A DNA stretch of 64,000 nucleotides, taken from contig NZ_AP022570.1 of assembly GCF_010728325.1 (NCBI RefSeq), forward strand, positions 3,720,001 to 3,784,000, read 5' to 3'. Source of the stretch: Mycolicibacterium poriferae (GTDB lineage Bacteria; Actinomycetota; Actinomycetes; Mycobacteriales; Mycobacteriaceae). This document shows, piece by piece, positions 1-7,352 of the stretch. Position 1 is the first letter of the stretch, and each line of letters begins with the position of its first letter. A program made the position numbers and the translations under genes. The notes under the pieces were generated by a model. The model ran no database searches, was not told where the DNA came from, and saw only the letters and a list, made by a program, of their open reading frames with translations.

Positions 1-744
1 ATCCTGCAAGAGCTGTGCGCGGGGGGCTGGACCACCCGCGACCCGTCGAGCAAGACCTTCACCATCGGGCCGGCATTTGTGGCGATGGCCCGCCAACTCG
101 ACCAGACCCGGCCGCTCACGCGATCGTGCAGTGCAGCTGCGCAGGCACTTGCCGGCGAGACCGGCTTCGCCGCGTCCGTCTCGGAGCGGCTCGATGACGT
201 GCTGGTCGTCGTCGACTTCGTCAGCGCCCCCGATGCGCCGTTTCGCATGTCCCCCGGTGAACAGCTGCCGTTCGCCGCACCCTTCGGGCCGTGCTTCGCC
301 GCGTGGGATGTGGCCGAGCAACGCGATCACTGGGTGGCGCGCAGCGGCGTCGAGAATGCCACTCTGGCAGCCCAACTCGAGGACTACCTCAACGCCACCC
401 GTGACCGTGGCTTCAGCGTGGAACGCATGTCGGCGCCGATGGCGCGGACAGTACAGGCAATGCTGCAGCTGCATGCCGAGGACGTCTCCGATTCGATGCG
501 CGCGCACATCAACGGGGTGCTCAGCGAGATCACCACCGCCGCGGCGCTGAGCCCGGATGGGCAGACGGCCGCACTACCAGTCGGGGCTCTCACCGCACCT
601 GTCTTCGACCGCCACGGTCGTGTCGCACTGAACGTCGGCGTCCACCCGTTCCGAGAACTCACGGCCCAACAGATCCTGCACATCGGAGGCCAAGTCGCGC
701 GCCACGCGCAGGCAATCGGTGTCGCGCCACCTGCACCGAGCTGA
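1..744 (+). CDS. IclR-family transcriptional regulator (5' end outside window)
   Basis: The reading frame is open from base 1 and ends at TGA 742-744, so the gene is cut by the window edge; 247 residues are visible. The first residues (WTTRDPSSKTFTIGPAFV) look like the wing of an IclR winged helix-turn-helix, followed by an effector-binding-like domain. The recognition helix lies upstream and cannot be seen. IclR proteins are cytoplasmic, ligand-responsive DNA-binding dimers. The gene points towards a SnoaL-like protein and two dehydrogenases, which it may regulate; this is inference. The ligand cannot be deduced. The first internal ATG (79) is not the true start because the homology-like sequence continues upstream. 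Confidence 0.75.
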   Translation: MLQELCAGGWTTRDPSSKTFTIGPAFVAMARQLDQTRPLTRSCSAAAQALAGETGFAASVSERLDDVLVVVDFVSAPDAPFRMSPGEQLPFAAPFGPCFAAWDVAEQRDHWVARSGVENATLAAQLEDYLNATRDRGFSVERMSAPMARTVQAMLQLHAEDVSDSMRAHINGVLSEITTAAALSPDGQTAALPVGALTAPVFDRHGRVALNVGVHPFRELTAQQILHIGGQVARHAQAIGVAPPAPS

Positions 745-789
745 ACGACCATGTGGCGCACTCAGAAAGTGGGATGCCGGCGACGCCAC

Positions 790-832
790 TTGACGTCACC
801 ACCATCGCTCCCTAATCTTCGGTTATCCGAAG
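790..832 (+). promoter_or_regulatory. candidate promoter with overlapping inverted repeat
   Basis: TTGACG (790-795) and TAATCT (813-818) are separated by 17 bp, a good housekeeping-sigma promoter. The inverted repeat CTTCGG-TTAT-CCGAAG (817-832) lies at the predicted transcription start. A regulator bound there would block transcription of the gene at 897, and the upstream IclR-family protein is the obvious candidate. This is read from sequence only. Confidence 0.45.
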
Positions 833-896
833 GATCATTTTGAATAATTGATTACGGCGGAGCCTCCTCTTCGTGGGAGCTCCCGAGGAGCACGCC

Positions 897-1391
897 ATGG
901 ATGACGCCGGGTGGCGCGACATCGAAGAGATCAAGCAACTGAAAGCGCGCTACTGTCGGCTTCTCGACACCAAGGACTGGGCCTCGTGGCGCAGCGTCTT
1001 CGCCGATGATTTCGTCAGCGACACCTCGGAAGCCGGAGGGCAGATCGTCTCGGGCGCCGACGAGTTCGTGGCCTTCACCCGAGGCAACATCGGGAAACCG
1101 AGTCAGCCCACAGTCCACCAGGTTCACGCGCCCGAAATCGAGTTGCTGTCAGCCACTTCCGCCCGTGGAGTGTGGGCTCTCGAGGACGTCGTGGCGCTGG
1201 CTCCCGGCGTCAATCTCAGGGGATACGGGCACTACCGTGAGACCTACGTGAAAACTGAAGGACGCTGGTACATCAAGAGTTCCAAGCTCACTCGGTTACG
1301 CGAAGACATCTTCAATCCGTTGTTCTCTGTCCGTATCACGGACCGGGTACGTCGGGTGGGTGCGAAACTCGTCAAGAACCGAAAATCGTGA
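897..1391 (+). CDS. SnoaL-like / nuclear transport factor 2 fold protein
   Basis: A 164-residue protein of the SnoaL_4 type. The N-terminal segment (IEEIKQLKARYCRLLDTKDW) is the typical first helix, and the rest fits the cone-shaped alpha+beta fold of ring hydroxylases, cyclases and dehydratase-like proteins. Start ATG 897 is chosen because GAGGAG (885-890) sits 6 nt upstream; an in-frame GTG at 873 lies before this ribosome site and is unlikely. The stop overlaps the GTG start of the epimerase-like gene (GTGA), implying translational coupling. Substrate unknown; the neighbours suggest lipid, steroid or aromatic metabolism. Confidence 0.75.
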   Translation: MDDAGWRDIEEIKQLKARYCRLLDTKDWASWRSVFADDFVSDTSEAGGQIVSGADEFVAFTRGNIGKPSQPTVHQVHAPEIELLSATSARGVWALEDVVALAPGVNLRGYGHYRETYVKTEGRWYIKSSKLTRLREDIFNPLFSVRITDRVRRVGAKLVKNRKS

Positions 1392-2503
1392 CAGTCCCCA
1401 TCCTGGTCACCGGCGCCTTCGGCCAGGTCGGTAGGCGCTGCGTCGCGAATTTGTTGGCGCGTGGCCACACAGTAGTTGCCTCCGATCTGCGGACCGAAGC
1501 CGCGCTGTCCGTCGTACGCACCTTGGCCGACCAACACACTCCTGGCACGTTGCTGCCCGCCTATGCCGATCTTCTCGACCCGGCCGCGATCGGCTCACTC
1601 GTCGCCCGACATCAGCCGCGGGCAATCGTCCACCTTGCCGCCATGCTCTCACCGGTGTCGTACCGCAACCCGGAACTGGCCCGGCGCATCAATGTCGGCG
1701 GTACAAGAACTCTGGTCCGTGCAGCGCAGGGTCTGGCTGCGCCACCGCTGTTCGTCTATGCCTCGAGTGCCGGCGTCTATGGGTCGCGCAATCCCTATCG
1801 CCACCCCGAACGCCTCTCCGCGCAGACGGCGGTCGACCCTGTCGACCAGTACGGCGAGGACAAGATGCTCGCCGAACGAATCATCGTCAATAGTGGTCTG
1901 TCCCATGCGATCCTGCGTCTCGGCGGCGTGATCTCGCCGGACGGCGCCGGTGCACTCAACCGGGACTACCTGTTGCTGATGAGAGCCACGCCGGGCGACA
2001 ATCGACTGCACACCGTCGACGCGCGCGACGCTGCGTTGGCCTTCGCCAACGCAGCCGAGCGGCCGGACTCGGTCGACGGCAAGGTATTGCTGATCGGTGG
2101 GGACGACAGCCACCTGAACCTGCATCGTGACGTCGAAGATGACATGCTCCAGGCCATCGGCCTCGGCCGACTGGGTCCACAAGCCAGCCTGCCGGGCGAC
2201 CCCGACGATGATCGCGGATGGAGTTTCACCGGCTGGCTCGACACCACCGAGTCCCAGGCGCTACTCGACTATCAACACCACAGCTGGGCCCACACCGTCG
2301 ACTGGGTGGCCAGTGCGCAACCCCGCGCCGTCCGCGTCATCGCCGGCGCTCTGGGCCCGCTGGCGCGACCGGTGGTTCGGACGGCCTTGACCCTGCAGCG
2401 ACGAGCAGAGCACAGAGGGCCATACGCCGATCCATGGACTCTCATCTCCGCAAAACTGGGCCCGGGAGTCTTGGCATCCAACGTCGACCCCGCGCCGACC
2501 TGA
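1388..2503 (+). CDS. NAD-dependent epimerase/dehydratase family protein
   Basis: A 371-residue extended-SDR protein. The Rossmann glycine motif TGAFGQVG is at residues 8-15. A catalytic Tyr-x-x-x-Lys (YGEDK) lies at 155-159, preceded by the usual Ser-rich strand (VYASSAGVYG). It probably acts on a nucleotide sugar or another NAD-linked hydroxyl/keto substrate in the cytoplasm, but the substrate cannot be inferred. The GTG start overlaps the stop of the SnoaL-like gene, and both probably share the promoter near 790-818. The roughly 100-residue C-terminal tail after the SDR core shows no motif I recognise. Confidence 0.8.
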   Translation: MTVPILVTGAFGQVGRRCVANLLARGHTVVASDLRTEAALSVVRTLADQHTPGTLLPAYADLLDPAAIGSLVARHQPRAIVHLAAMLSPVSYRNPELARRINVGGTRTLVRAAQGLAAPPLFVYASSAGVYGSRNPYRHPERLSAQTAVDPVDQYGEDKMLAERIIVNSGLSHAILRLGGVISPDGAGALNRDYLLLMRATPGDNRLHTVDARDAALAFANAAERPDSVDGKVLLIGGDDSHLNLHRDVEDDMLQAIGLGRLGPQASLPGDPDDDRGWSFTGWLDTTESQALLDYQHHSWAHTVDWVASAQPRAVRVIAGALGPLARPVVRTALTLQRRAEHRGPYADPWTLISAKLGPGVLASNVDPAPT

Positions 2504-2536
2504 TCGACACCAAGCCATTGGCGCTGACATCTCCTC

Positions 2537-2542
2537 TACACT
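2537..2542 (+). promoter_or_regulatory. -10 element for a leaderless start at 2549
   Basis: TACACT ends 6 nt before the GTG at 2549, and no Shine-Dalgarno sequence is visible. This is the spacing of mycobacterial leaderless promoters, in which transcription begins at the start codon. It supports 2549 as the true start and suggests the SDR gene has its own promoter. Confidence 0.45.
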
Positions 2543-2548
2543 CGCGCT

Positions 2549-3325
2549 GTGGACGTCAACGGAACCAGCGCAATTGTCACCGGCGGAGCATCCGGCATCG
2601 GAGCCGCCACCGCCCGGCTCCTGGCATCTCAGGGTGCCCGCGTCGTGATCGCCGACATGCAGGCCGAGCGCGGCCAGGAACTCGCTCACGAGATCGGTGG
2701 CGCTTTCGTCAGCGTCGACGTCACCGACACCGCGCAGATCGAGGATGCCGTCAACACCGCTGTCGATCTCGGACCTCTTCGCTCGCTGGTCAATTCGGCG
2801 GGGATCGGGTGGGCCCAACGAACCATCGGCAAGGACGGCGAGTTCGCCTCGGCACACAACCTCGACGCCTACAAGAAGGTGCTCGCCATCAACCTGGTCG
2901 GCACCTTCGACTGCATCCGACTCGCCGCAACGGCGATGAGTCGGCTCGATCCTGCAGACTCCGGTGAGCGGGGCGCGATCGTCAACATGACCAGTGTTGC
3001 CGCGTTCGACGGTCAGATCGGTCAGGCCGCGTACTCGTCCTCCAAGGGCGGCGTGGTCGGGTTGACGCTGCCGGTGGCCCGCGACCTGTCGGCCGTCGGT
3101 ATCCGGGTGAACACCGTCGCCCCCGGGCTGATCGACACCCCGATCTACGGCGAGGGTCCGGACTCGGAGGCGTTCAAGGCCAAGCTCGGCGAATCCGTCC
3201 TGTACCCCAAGCGGCTCGGCAAGCCCGAAGAGCTGGCGTCGATGGTGGTGGAACTGATCACCAACTCCTACATGAACGCCGAAGTGGTCCGCGTCGACGG
3301 CGGCATCAGGATGCCACCGAAGTAA
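2549..3325 (+). CDS. classical SDR oxidoreductase, 3-hydroxyacyl-CoA dehydrogenase type II-like
   Basis: A 258-residue classical short-chain dehydrogenase. It has the cofactor motif TGGASGIG near residues 11-18, NSAG, a catalytic Ser in NMTSVAAFDG, and YSSSK with Tyr162 and Lys166. The Asp after the second beta strand (VVIADMQ) indicates NAD preference. The overall pattern resembles the HSD17B10/3-hydroxyacyl-CoA dehydrogenase type II group, acting on fatty acyl-CoA, branched acyl-CoA or steroid alcohols. The GTG start appears leaderless. It follows the epimerase gene by 45 nt and may be co-regulated with it. The exact substrate is inference. Confidence 0.85.
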   Translation: MDVNGTSAIVTGGASGIGAATARLLASQGARVVIADMQAERGQELAHEIGGAFVSVDVTDTAQIEDAVNTAVDLGPLRSLVNSAGIGWAQRTIGKDGEFASAHNLDAYKKVLAINLVGTFDCIRLAATAMSRLDPADSGERGAIVNMTSVAAFDGQIGQAAYSSSKGGVVGLTLPVARDLSAVGIRVNTVAPGLIDTPIYGEGPDSEAFKAKLGESVLYPKRLGKPEELASMVVELITNSYMNAEVVRVDGGIRMPPK

Positions 3326-3389
3326 GCGCCTCTCTCGCCGCGGCCGCGTGCCGCGATGACTATCGAGACGACCTGAGGTCAACTCGATC

Positions 3390-3941
3390 ATGCGGAGATT
3401 GATCTACTCGTTCGGTGTGTCCCTGGACGGCTTCGTCAACGACCCTGGCGGGGGCATCGACTGGAGCGAGCCCGACGACGAGTTGCACCAGTTCCACAAC
3501 GACAGGTACCGCGAGTTCGAGATCTCGCTGCACGGCCGCCGGCTCTACGAGCTGATGGCCGAGCACTGGCCCTACGTCCCCGATTCAGCGGGGTCCATCG
3601 AGTGCGAGTTCGCCGCCCTGTGGACCGAGAAGCCCAAGGTCGTGTTCTCACGCACCCTGAACGAGGTGCACTGGAACAGCACGCTCGTGCAGAAGAACGC
3701 CGTCGAGGAAGTCCGCGCACTCAAGAACGGCGGTGACGGCATGATGGAGATCGGCGGGGCGAACCTCGCCGCATCGGTCATGCCGTACGGCCTCATCGAC
3801 GAGTACCAGCTGTTCGTCTCACCGGTCGTTCTCGGCGGCGGCACGCCGATGTTCCCGCCGCTGAACAACCGCCTGCACCTGCGGCTGGCCGAGACGAAGA
3901 ATTTCGAGTCCGTGCTGATGTTGCGGTACGTCACCGGTTGA
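3390..3941 (+). CDS. dihydrofolate reductase family protein (RibD C-terminal-like)
   Basis: A 183-residue protein with the RibD_C/DHFR-like fold. It starts RRLIYSFGVSLDGFVNDPGG, the typical N-terminal strand and loop, contains a GRRLYE segment and ends with a LFVSPVVLGGGTPMFP strand-loop. Members bind NADPH and reduce pterin- or flavin-related compounds; many actinobacterial paralogues are of unknown substrate. It lies 64 nt after the SDR gene and converges with whiB4; the last 123 nt overlap the extended whiB4 frame. Confidence 0.8.
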   Translation: MRRLIYSFGVSLDGFVNDPGGGIDWSEPDDELHQFHNDRYREFEISLHGRRLYELMAEHWPYVPDSAGSIECEFAALWTEKPKVVFSRTLNEVHWNSTLVQKNAVEEVRALKNGGDGMMEIGGANLAASVMPYGLIDEYQLFVSPVVLGGGTPMFPPLNNRLHLRLAETKNFESVLMLRYVTG

Positions 3942-4259
3942 GCGGCACGGCGACGACACCGCCGCGCTGGAAGCTCTTCTGCGGTGCTCGAAGAACAGCG
4001 CCCACGAACTGACCTCCGGGTGGGTGGCCAGCAACGCGCGCCGCTGACGCTCCGTCATCCCGCCCCACACCCCGTATTCCACCCGGGTGTCGAGCGCCTC
4101 GGCGGCGCACTGCAGGACCACCGGACAGTGACGGCAGATCTTCGCGGCCTTTTTCTGCGCGGCTCCCTGCACGAACAGCTCATCCGGATCGGCGTTGCGG
4201 CAGCGCGCCTGCGACATCCACTCGGCACGCGCCTCGAGTCGTCCGTAGTCGCGGTCCAT
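3819..4259 (-). CDS. whiB4: WhiB4-like iron-sulfur redox regulator with C-terminal extension
   Basis: A WhiB-family protein with four cluster ligands: Cys20, Cys42, Cys45 and Cys51. The GVWGG turn is at residues 63-67, followed by the basic RQRRALL segment. DELFVQGAAQ, ICRHCPV and GGMTERQRRALL are the WhiB4 hallmarks. M. tuberculosis WhiB4 is an oxygen- and nitric-oxide-sensitive 4Fe-4S DNA-binding protein controlling the oxidative stress response. ATG 4259 is preferred (GAAGGGG upstream); a longer frame opens at TTG 4292. The conserved part ends near residue 95, but the frame continues to residue 146 through the 3' end of the convergent reductase gene, so the tail is either a recent extension or a frameshifted stop. 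Confidence 0.85.
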   Translation of the reverse strand: MDRDYGRLEARAEWMSQARCRNADPDELFVQGAAQKKAAKICRHCPVVLQCAAEALDTRVEYGVWGGMTERQRRALLATHPEVSSWALFFEHRRRASSAAVSSPCRSTGDVPQHQHGLEILRLGQPQVQAVVQRREHRRAAAENDR

Positions 4260-4377
4260 GTCCTCTGCCCCTTCACGACGGGCCGGCGGCAAGCTGGTCT
4301 GCGATCCCCGACTCCTCGTTCAGCAAACGGTAGTGACAGACCACGGCCCGCGATCAGGAGCAAAGTGCCCAGGCTCG

Positions 4378-4397
4378 GTGGGACTTTGGTCGTTCGG
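4378..4397. promoter_or_regulatory. possible DosR/DevR-like box upstream of whiB4
   Basis: GGGACTTTGGTC (4380-4391) matches the core of the mycobacterial dormancy regulator box (GGGACTTNNGTCCC) except for the last half-site bases. It lies about 120 nt upstream of the whiB4 start, between the whiB4 and zinc-ribbon genes. A hypoxia/NO link to whiB4 would make biological sense but is inference from one imperfect motif. Confidence 0.3.
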
Positions 4398-4410
4398 CCC
4401 GGCCGCGTGC

Positions 4411-4575
4411 TCACAGGGCTGTTGAGCCGGTCGTGTCGCCCGCGGCGAGGGTGCCGCATCGCCAGCACGGCGACGCGGGGTCGTCGTTGAATCCGCCGCA
4501 CTCCGGACAGACATGGTCGAGCCAGCACACCGGATCACCAACGTCCGAGTCACGGCCGGGTCCGTCGTCAGCCAT
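4411..4575 (-). CDS. 54-residue zinc-ribbon protein
   Basis: A small gene below usual ORF length cut-offs. ATG 4575 to TGA 4411-4413 encodes an acidic N-terminus (MADDGPGRDSD), then CWLDHVCPECGGF and SPCWRCG. Cys23/Cys26 and Cys37/Cys40 form a two-knuckle zinc ribbon, with an extra Cys17. It begins 9 nt after the stop of the TetR gene on the same strand, so the two are probably co-transcribed. Zinc ribbons of this size often bind nucleic acid or another protein; no specific role can be assigned. The paired CxxC knuckles and tight spacing argue that it is real. Confidence 0.7.
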   Translation of the reverse strand: MADDGPGRDSDVGDPVCWLDHVCPECGGFNDDPASPCWRCGTLAAGDTTGSTAL

Positions 4576-4584
4576 CCACCGATG

Positions 4585-5187
4585 CTAGCCAGCCGCTACC
4601 GGCCAGCGTTCGGTGATCAGCTCCGTCATCGCCTCCACCCACGCGTCGTCGAGCACCGCATCGGGCCGGACGAGGATGCGGAAGATCGCCGTACCCGCCA
4701 CCACCTCGGCGAGCAACGGCAACTCGTCGTCGCGGCGCCGCTGCCCGAAGCGCGATTCGAAGGCGGTCAGGTTGCCCGCCAACCGGGCGATCATCAGTTT
4801 GTGAAGTTCGGGGTCGGCGACCGTGTCGGCGATCAAGCCAGGCAAAGCCACCCGCACCTCGGGCCTGTCGAACATCGAGCGCATCGCCTCCACCAGCGCC
4901 CGGATGTCCTCGCGGATATCGCCTGCACCGTTCGCCGCGAAGGCCGCATCTTCCGACAGCACGGCCTCGTGGACGAGATGGACCTTCCCCGACCACCGCC
5001 GGTAGATCGCGGCCGTGGTCGTCCCGGCGTGTGCGGCGATCGCCGACAGCGACAGCGCCGAGTAGCCGGTCTGCACGATCAGTTCACGGGTGGCCGCGAT
5101 GATCGCGGCATCGATCCTGCTGTCCCGCGGCCGTCCCGGCGCGGCCCGCGAGGCGGTCTTGCCATCGGTGTCTTGATCTGCTGTCAT
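4585..5187 (-). CDS. TetR-family transcriptional regulator
   Basis: A 200-residue TetR protein. The helix-turn-helix region runs from DAAIIAATRELIVQTGYSAL to TTTAAIYRRWSGKVHLVHEA (about residues 20-65), followed by an all-helical ligand domain. ATG 5187 is chosen because GTGGGGACC precedes it and upstream codons run into the operator. It is divergent from the operon starting at 5238, with a perfect 6-bp inverted repeat between them, so it very likely represses that operon and itself. Inducer unknown. Confidence 0.88.
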   Translation of the reverse strand: MTADQDTDGKTASRAAPGRPRDSRIDAAIIAATRELIVQTGYSALSLSAIAAHAGTTTAAIYRRWSGKVHLVHEAVLSEDAAFAANGAGDIREDIRALVEAMRSMFDRPEVRVALPGLIADTVADPELHKLMIARLAGNLTAFESRFGQRRRDDELPLLAEVVAGTAIFRILVRPDAVLDDAWVEAMTELITERWPVAAG

Positions 5188-5201
5188 GGTCCCCACAATT
5201 C

Positions 5202-5218
5202 CGATACAGGGCGTATCG
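5202..5218. promoter_or_regulatory. TetR operator candidate (CGATAC-N5-GTATCG)
   Basis: CGATAC (5202-5207) and GTATCG (5213-5218) are perfect inverted arms separated by AGGGC. The site sits in the 50-nt divergent intergenic space and overlaps the probable -10 region of the rightward operon, the expected position for repression by the neighbouring TetR protein. Confidence 0.65.
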
Positions 5219-5237
5219 TATCTTAATGGAGGGTGTT

Positions 5238-6353
5238 GTGAGTCTGAGCCCGCTCGACGAGTATCCGATCCACCAGACGCCGTCACCGATCGCCACACCG
5301 GCAACCTCGGATCGGAACTTCTACGATCGGTCCTACTTCAACGTGCTCGATCGCCAGGGCCGCTTCATGGCGCTGACCGGTATCGGGTACTACCCCCGCC
5401 TGGGCGTCAAGGATGCCTACTTCCTCGTCCGCCGCGGCGATACCCAGACCGCCCTGCACTTCAGTGACGCCGTCGACGACGACCGCCTCAACCAGCACGT
5501 CAACGGCTATCGCCTCGAGGTCGTCGAACCGCTTCAGGAGCTGCACCTGACAGTCGCCGAGACCGAGGGCATCTCGGCCGACCTGACGTGGCGCGGGTCG
5601 TTCCCCGCCGCCTTGGAGCGGCCCCACGAGATGCTCACCGAGCGCCGAGTCACGTTGCAGGCGTGCCGCTTTGCACAGGTCGGAACCTGGGAAGGCTGGA
5701 TCGACGTCGACGGCGAGCGGCTGACGGTCGGTCACGACACCAGTGTGGCGAGCCGGGACCGGTCCTGGGGTATCCGACCGGTCGGTGAGCCGGAGCCCGC
5801 CGGTCGCCCCGACGCGGCATTCCGCGGGATGTGGTGGCTGTATCTGCCGCTGGCGTTCGACGACTACCAACTGTTCCTGATCCTGCGGGAGGACCCGGAC
5901 GGCCACCGCAGCCTCTACGACTGCACCCGCCGCTGGCGCGACGGAACCGTCGAACAACTCGACGGCGTGCGCGCCACCATCCACTACACCCCGGGCACAC
6001 GGATTCCCCACGGGGCGCACGTCGAATTCATGAATCGGGCCGGAGACCGCATACACCTGGATGTCGAGTCGAAGTTGTTCGCACCCATCGCTTTCGGTTC
6101 CGGATACGGCGGCGACACCTCCTGGGGGCACGGAACCTGGAAAGACGGACCGTTCACCGAGCGGGTCAGCTTCGACCTGACCGATCCGGCGGTGATGGCC
6201 CGGGCGCCGTTCAGCCTGATCGACCACGTGGCCTCGGCGGTGTGCACCGAAGCCGATGGGCGTACCGCCCGGGGAGCCGGGCTGTTCGAACACGGGGTGA
6301 TCGGCCCGCACCACCCGTCGGGCTTCTCCGACTGGACCGACGTCGCGGGATAG
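5238..6353 (+). CDS. DUF7064/DUF7065-type protein of unknown function
   Basis: A protein of about 371 residues with many aromatic/Gly beta strands (FRGMWWLYLPLAFDDYQLFL, GSGYGGDTSWGHGTW). I place it with the actinobacterial proteins carrying DUF7064/7065, a lipocalin- or hydroxyneurosporene-synthase-like beta architecture often encoded beside acyl-CoA, steroid or phosphotransferase genes. The same kind of region is fused to a phosphotransferase at 14.7-16.7 kb. GTG 5238 is preferred because GGAGGG (5228-5233) is correctly spaced; ATG 5226 is an alternative. First gene of the TetR-controlled operon, 8 nt before the LLM oxidoreductase. No catalytic function can be assigned. Confidence 0.7.
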   Translation: MSLSPLDEYPIHQTPSPIATPATSDRNFYDRSYFNVLDRQGRFMALTGIGYYPRLGVKDAYFLVRRGDTQTALHFSDAVDDDRLNQHVNGYRLEVVEPLQELHLTVAETEGISADLTWRGSFPAALERPHEMLTERRVTLQACRFAQVGTWEGWIDVDGERLTVGHDTSVASRDRSWGIRPVGEPEPAGRPDAAFRGMWWLYLPLAFDDYQLFLILREDPDGHRSLYDCTRRWRDGTVEQLDGVRATIHYTPGTRIPHGAHVEFMNRAGDRIHLDVESKLFAPIAFGSGYGGDTSWGHGTWKDGPFTERVSFDLTDPAVMARAPFSLIDHVASAVCTEADGRTARGAGLFEHGVIGPHHPSGFSDWTDVAG

Positions 6354-6361
6354 GTACCAAC

Positions 6362-7348
6362 GTGAAGATCATGACAGCGCTGTTCGGTCCCACCGATGCC
6401 GTACAAAGAGCAACCCTGCTGCAGGAGGCGGGCGCATCGGGCGTGTTCACCTTCGAGGGTCCTCACGACGTGTTCACCCCATTGGCGCTCGCGTCGACGG
6501 TGCCTGGCCTGGATGTGATGTCCAATGTAGCGATTGCGCTCCCCCGCAACCCCATTCAGCTCGCTCACCAGGCCAACGATCTGCAACTGCTCAGCGAGGG
6601 CAGATTCATCCTCGGGCTGGGCACCCAGATCCGCACGCAGATCGAGAAGCGCTATGGGGCCGAGTTCGACCGGCCCGTCGCACGGATGAAGGAGCTGGTC
6701 GGGGCGTTGCGGGCGATCTTCGCCACCTGGAACACCGGCGAGCGGCTCGATTTCCGCGGTGAGTTCTACCGCCATACGTTGATGACGCCGACCTTCGTTC
6801 CCGGGCCCAATCCGTTCGGTCCGCCGCCGATCTTCCTCGGTGCGCTCGGTCCGCGGCTGACCCGCGCCACCGCGGAGGTGGCCGACGGCCTGTTGGTGAT
6901 GCCGTTCGGCTCGAAGCGGTTCCTGCACGAGACGACGATGCCCGCCGTACGCGAGGGCCTGGCCGCAGCAGGCCGCAGCGACGACGACTTCGCCGTGGTG
7001 CCCGAGATCATCGTGTCGGTGGGTTCCGACGAACGCGACCACACCTCGACGCGAATGTTGTTGGCGTTCTACGGATCCACCCCCGCCTACCGACCGGTGC
7101 TCGACGCCCATGGGTGGGGCGATCTGCAACCGGAGTTGAACGCGATGTCCAAGCAGGGCCGGTGGCAGGAGATGGCCACGCTGATCGACGACGAGATGCT
7201 TCACACGATCGCCGCGTGCGGCACCCCGGCCGAGGTGGCCGCACACATCCGCGACCGCGTCGAGGGGGTGTCCGACCGGATCTGTCTGTACCAGCCGGGG
7301 CCCATCGCGGTCGACGCGCTGGCCGAGATCGTGGATGCACTGGCCTGA
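6362..7348 (+). CDS. F420-dependent LLM-class oxidoreductase
   Basis: A 328-residue TIM-barrel protein of the luciferase-like monooxygenase superfamily. Typical segments are SNVAIALPRNPIQLAHQAND, LSEGRFILGLGTQ (cofactor phosphate region) and GPPPIFLGALGP. The combination fits the mycobacterial TIGR03617-type F420 subgroup rather than flavin-dependent bacterial luciferases. The GTG start at 6362 follows the upstream stop by 8 nt, and the next gene starts 4 nt after its stop, so it is the middle gene of a tight operon. F420H2 enzymes reduce activated double bonds or oxidise alcohols; the substrate is unknown. Confidence 0.85.
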   Translation: MKIMTALFGPTDAVQRATLLQEAGASGVFTFEGPHDVFTPLALASTVPGLDVMSNVAIALPRNPIQLAHQANDLQLLSEGRFILGLGTQIRTQIEKRYGAEFDRPVARMKELVGALRAIFATWNTGERLDFRGEFYRHTLMTPTFVPGPNPFGPPPIFLGALGPRLTRATAEVADGLLVMPFGSKRFLHETTMPAVREGLAAAGRSDDDFAVVPEIIVSVGSDERDHTSTRMLLAFYGSTPAYRPVLDAHGWGDLQPELNAMSKQGRWQEMATLIDDEMLHTIAACGTPAEVAAHIRDRVEGVSDRICLYQPGPIAVDALAEIVDALA

Positions 7349-7352
7349 CGAC

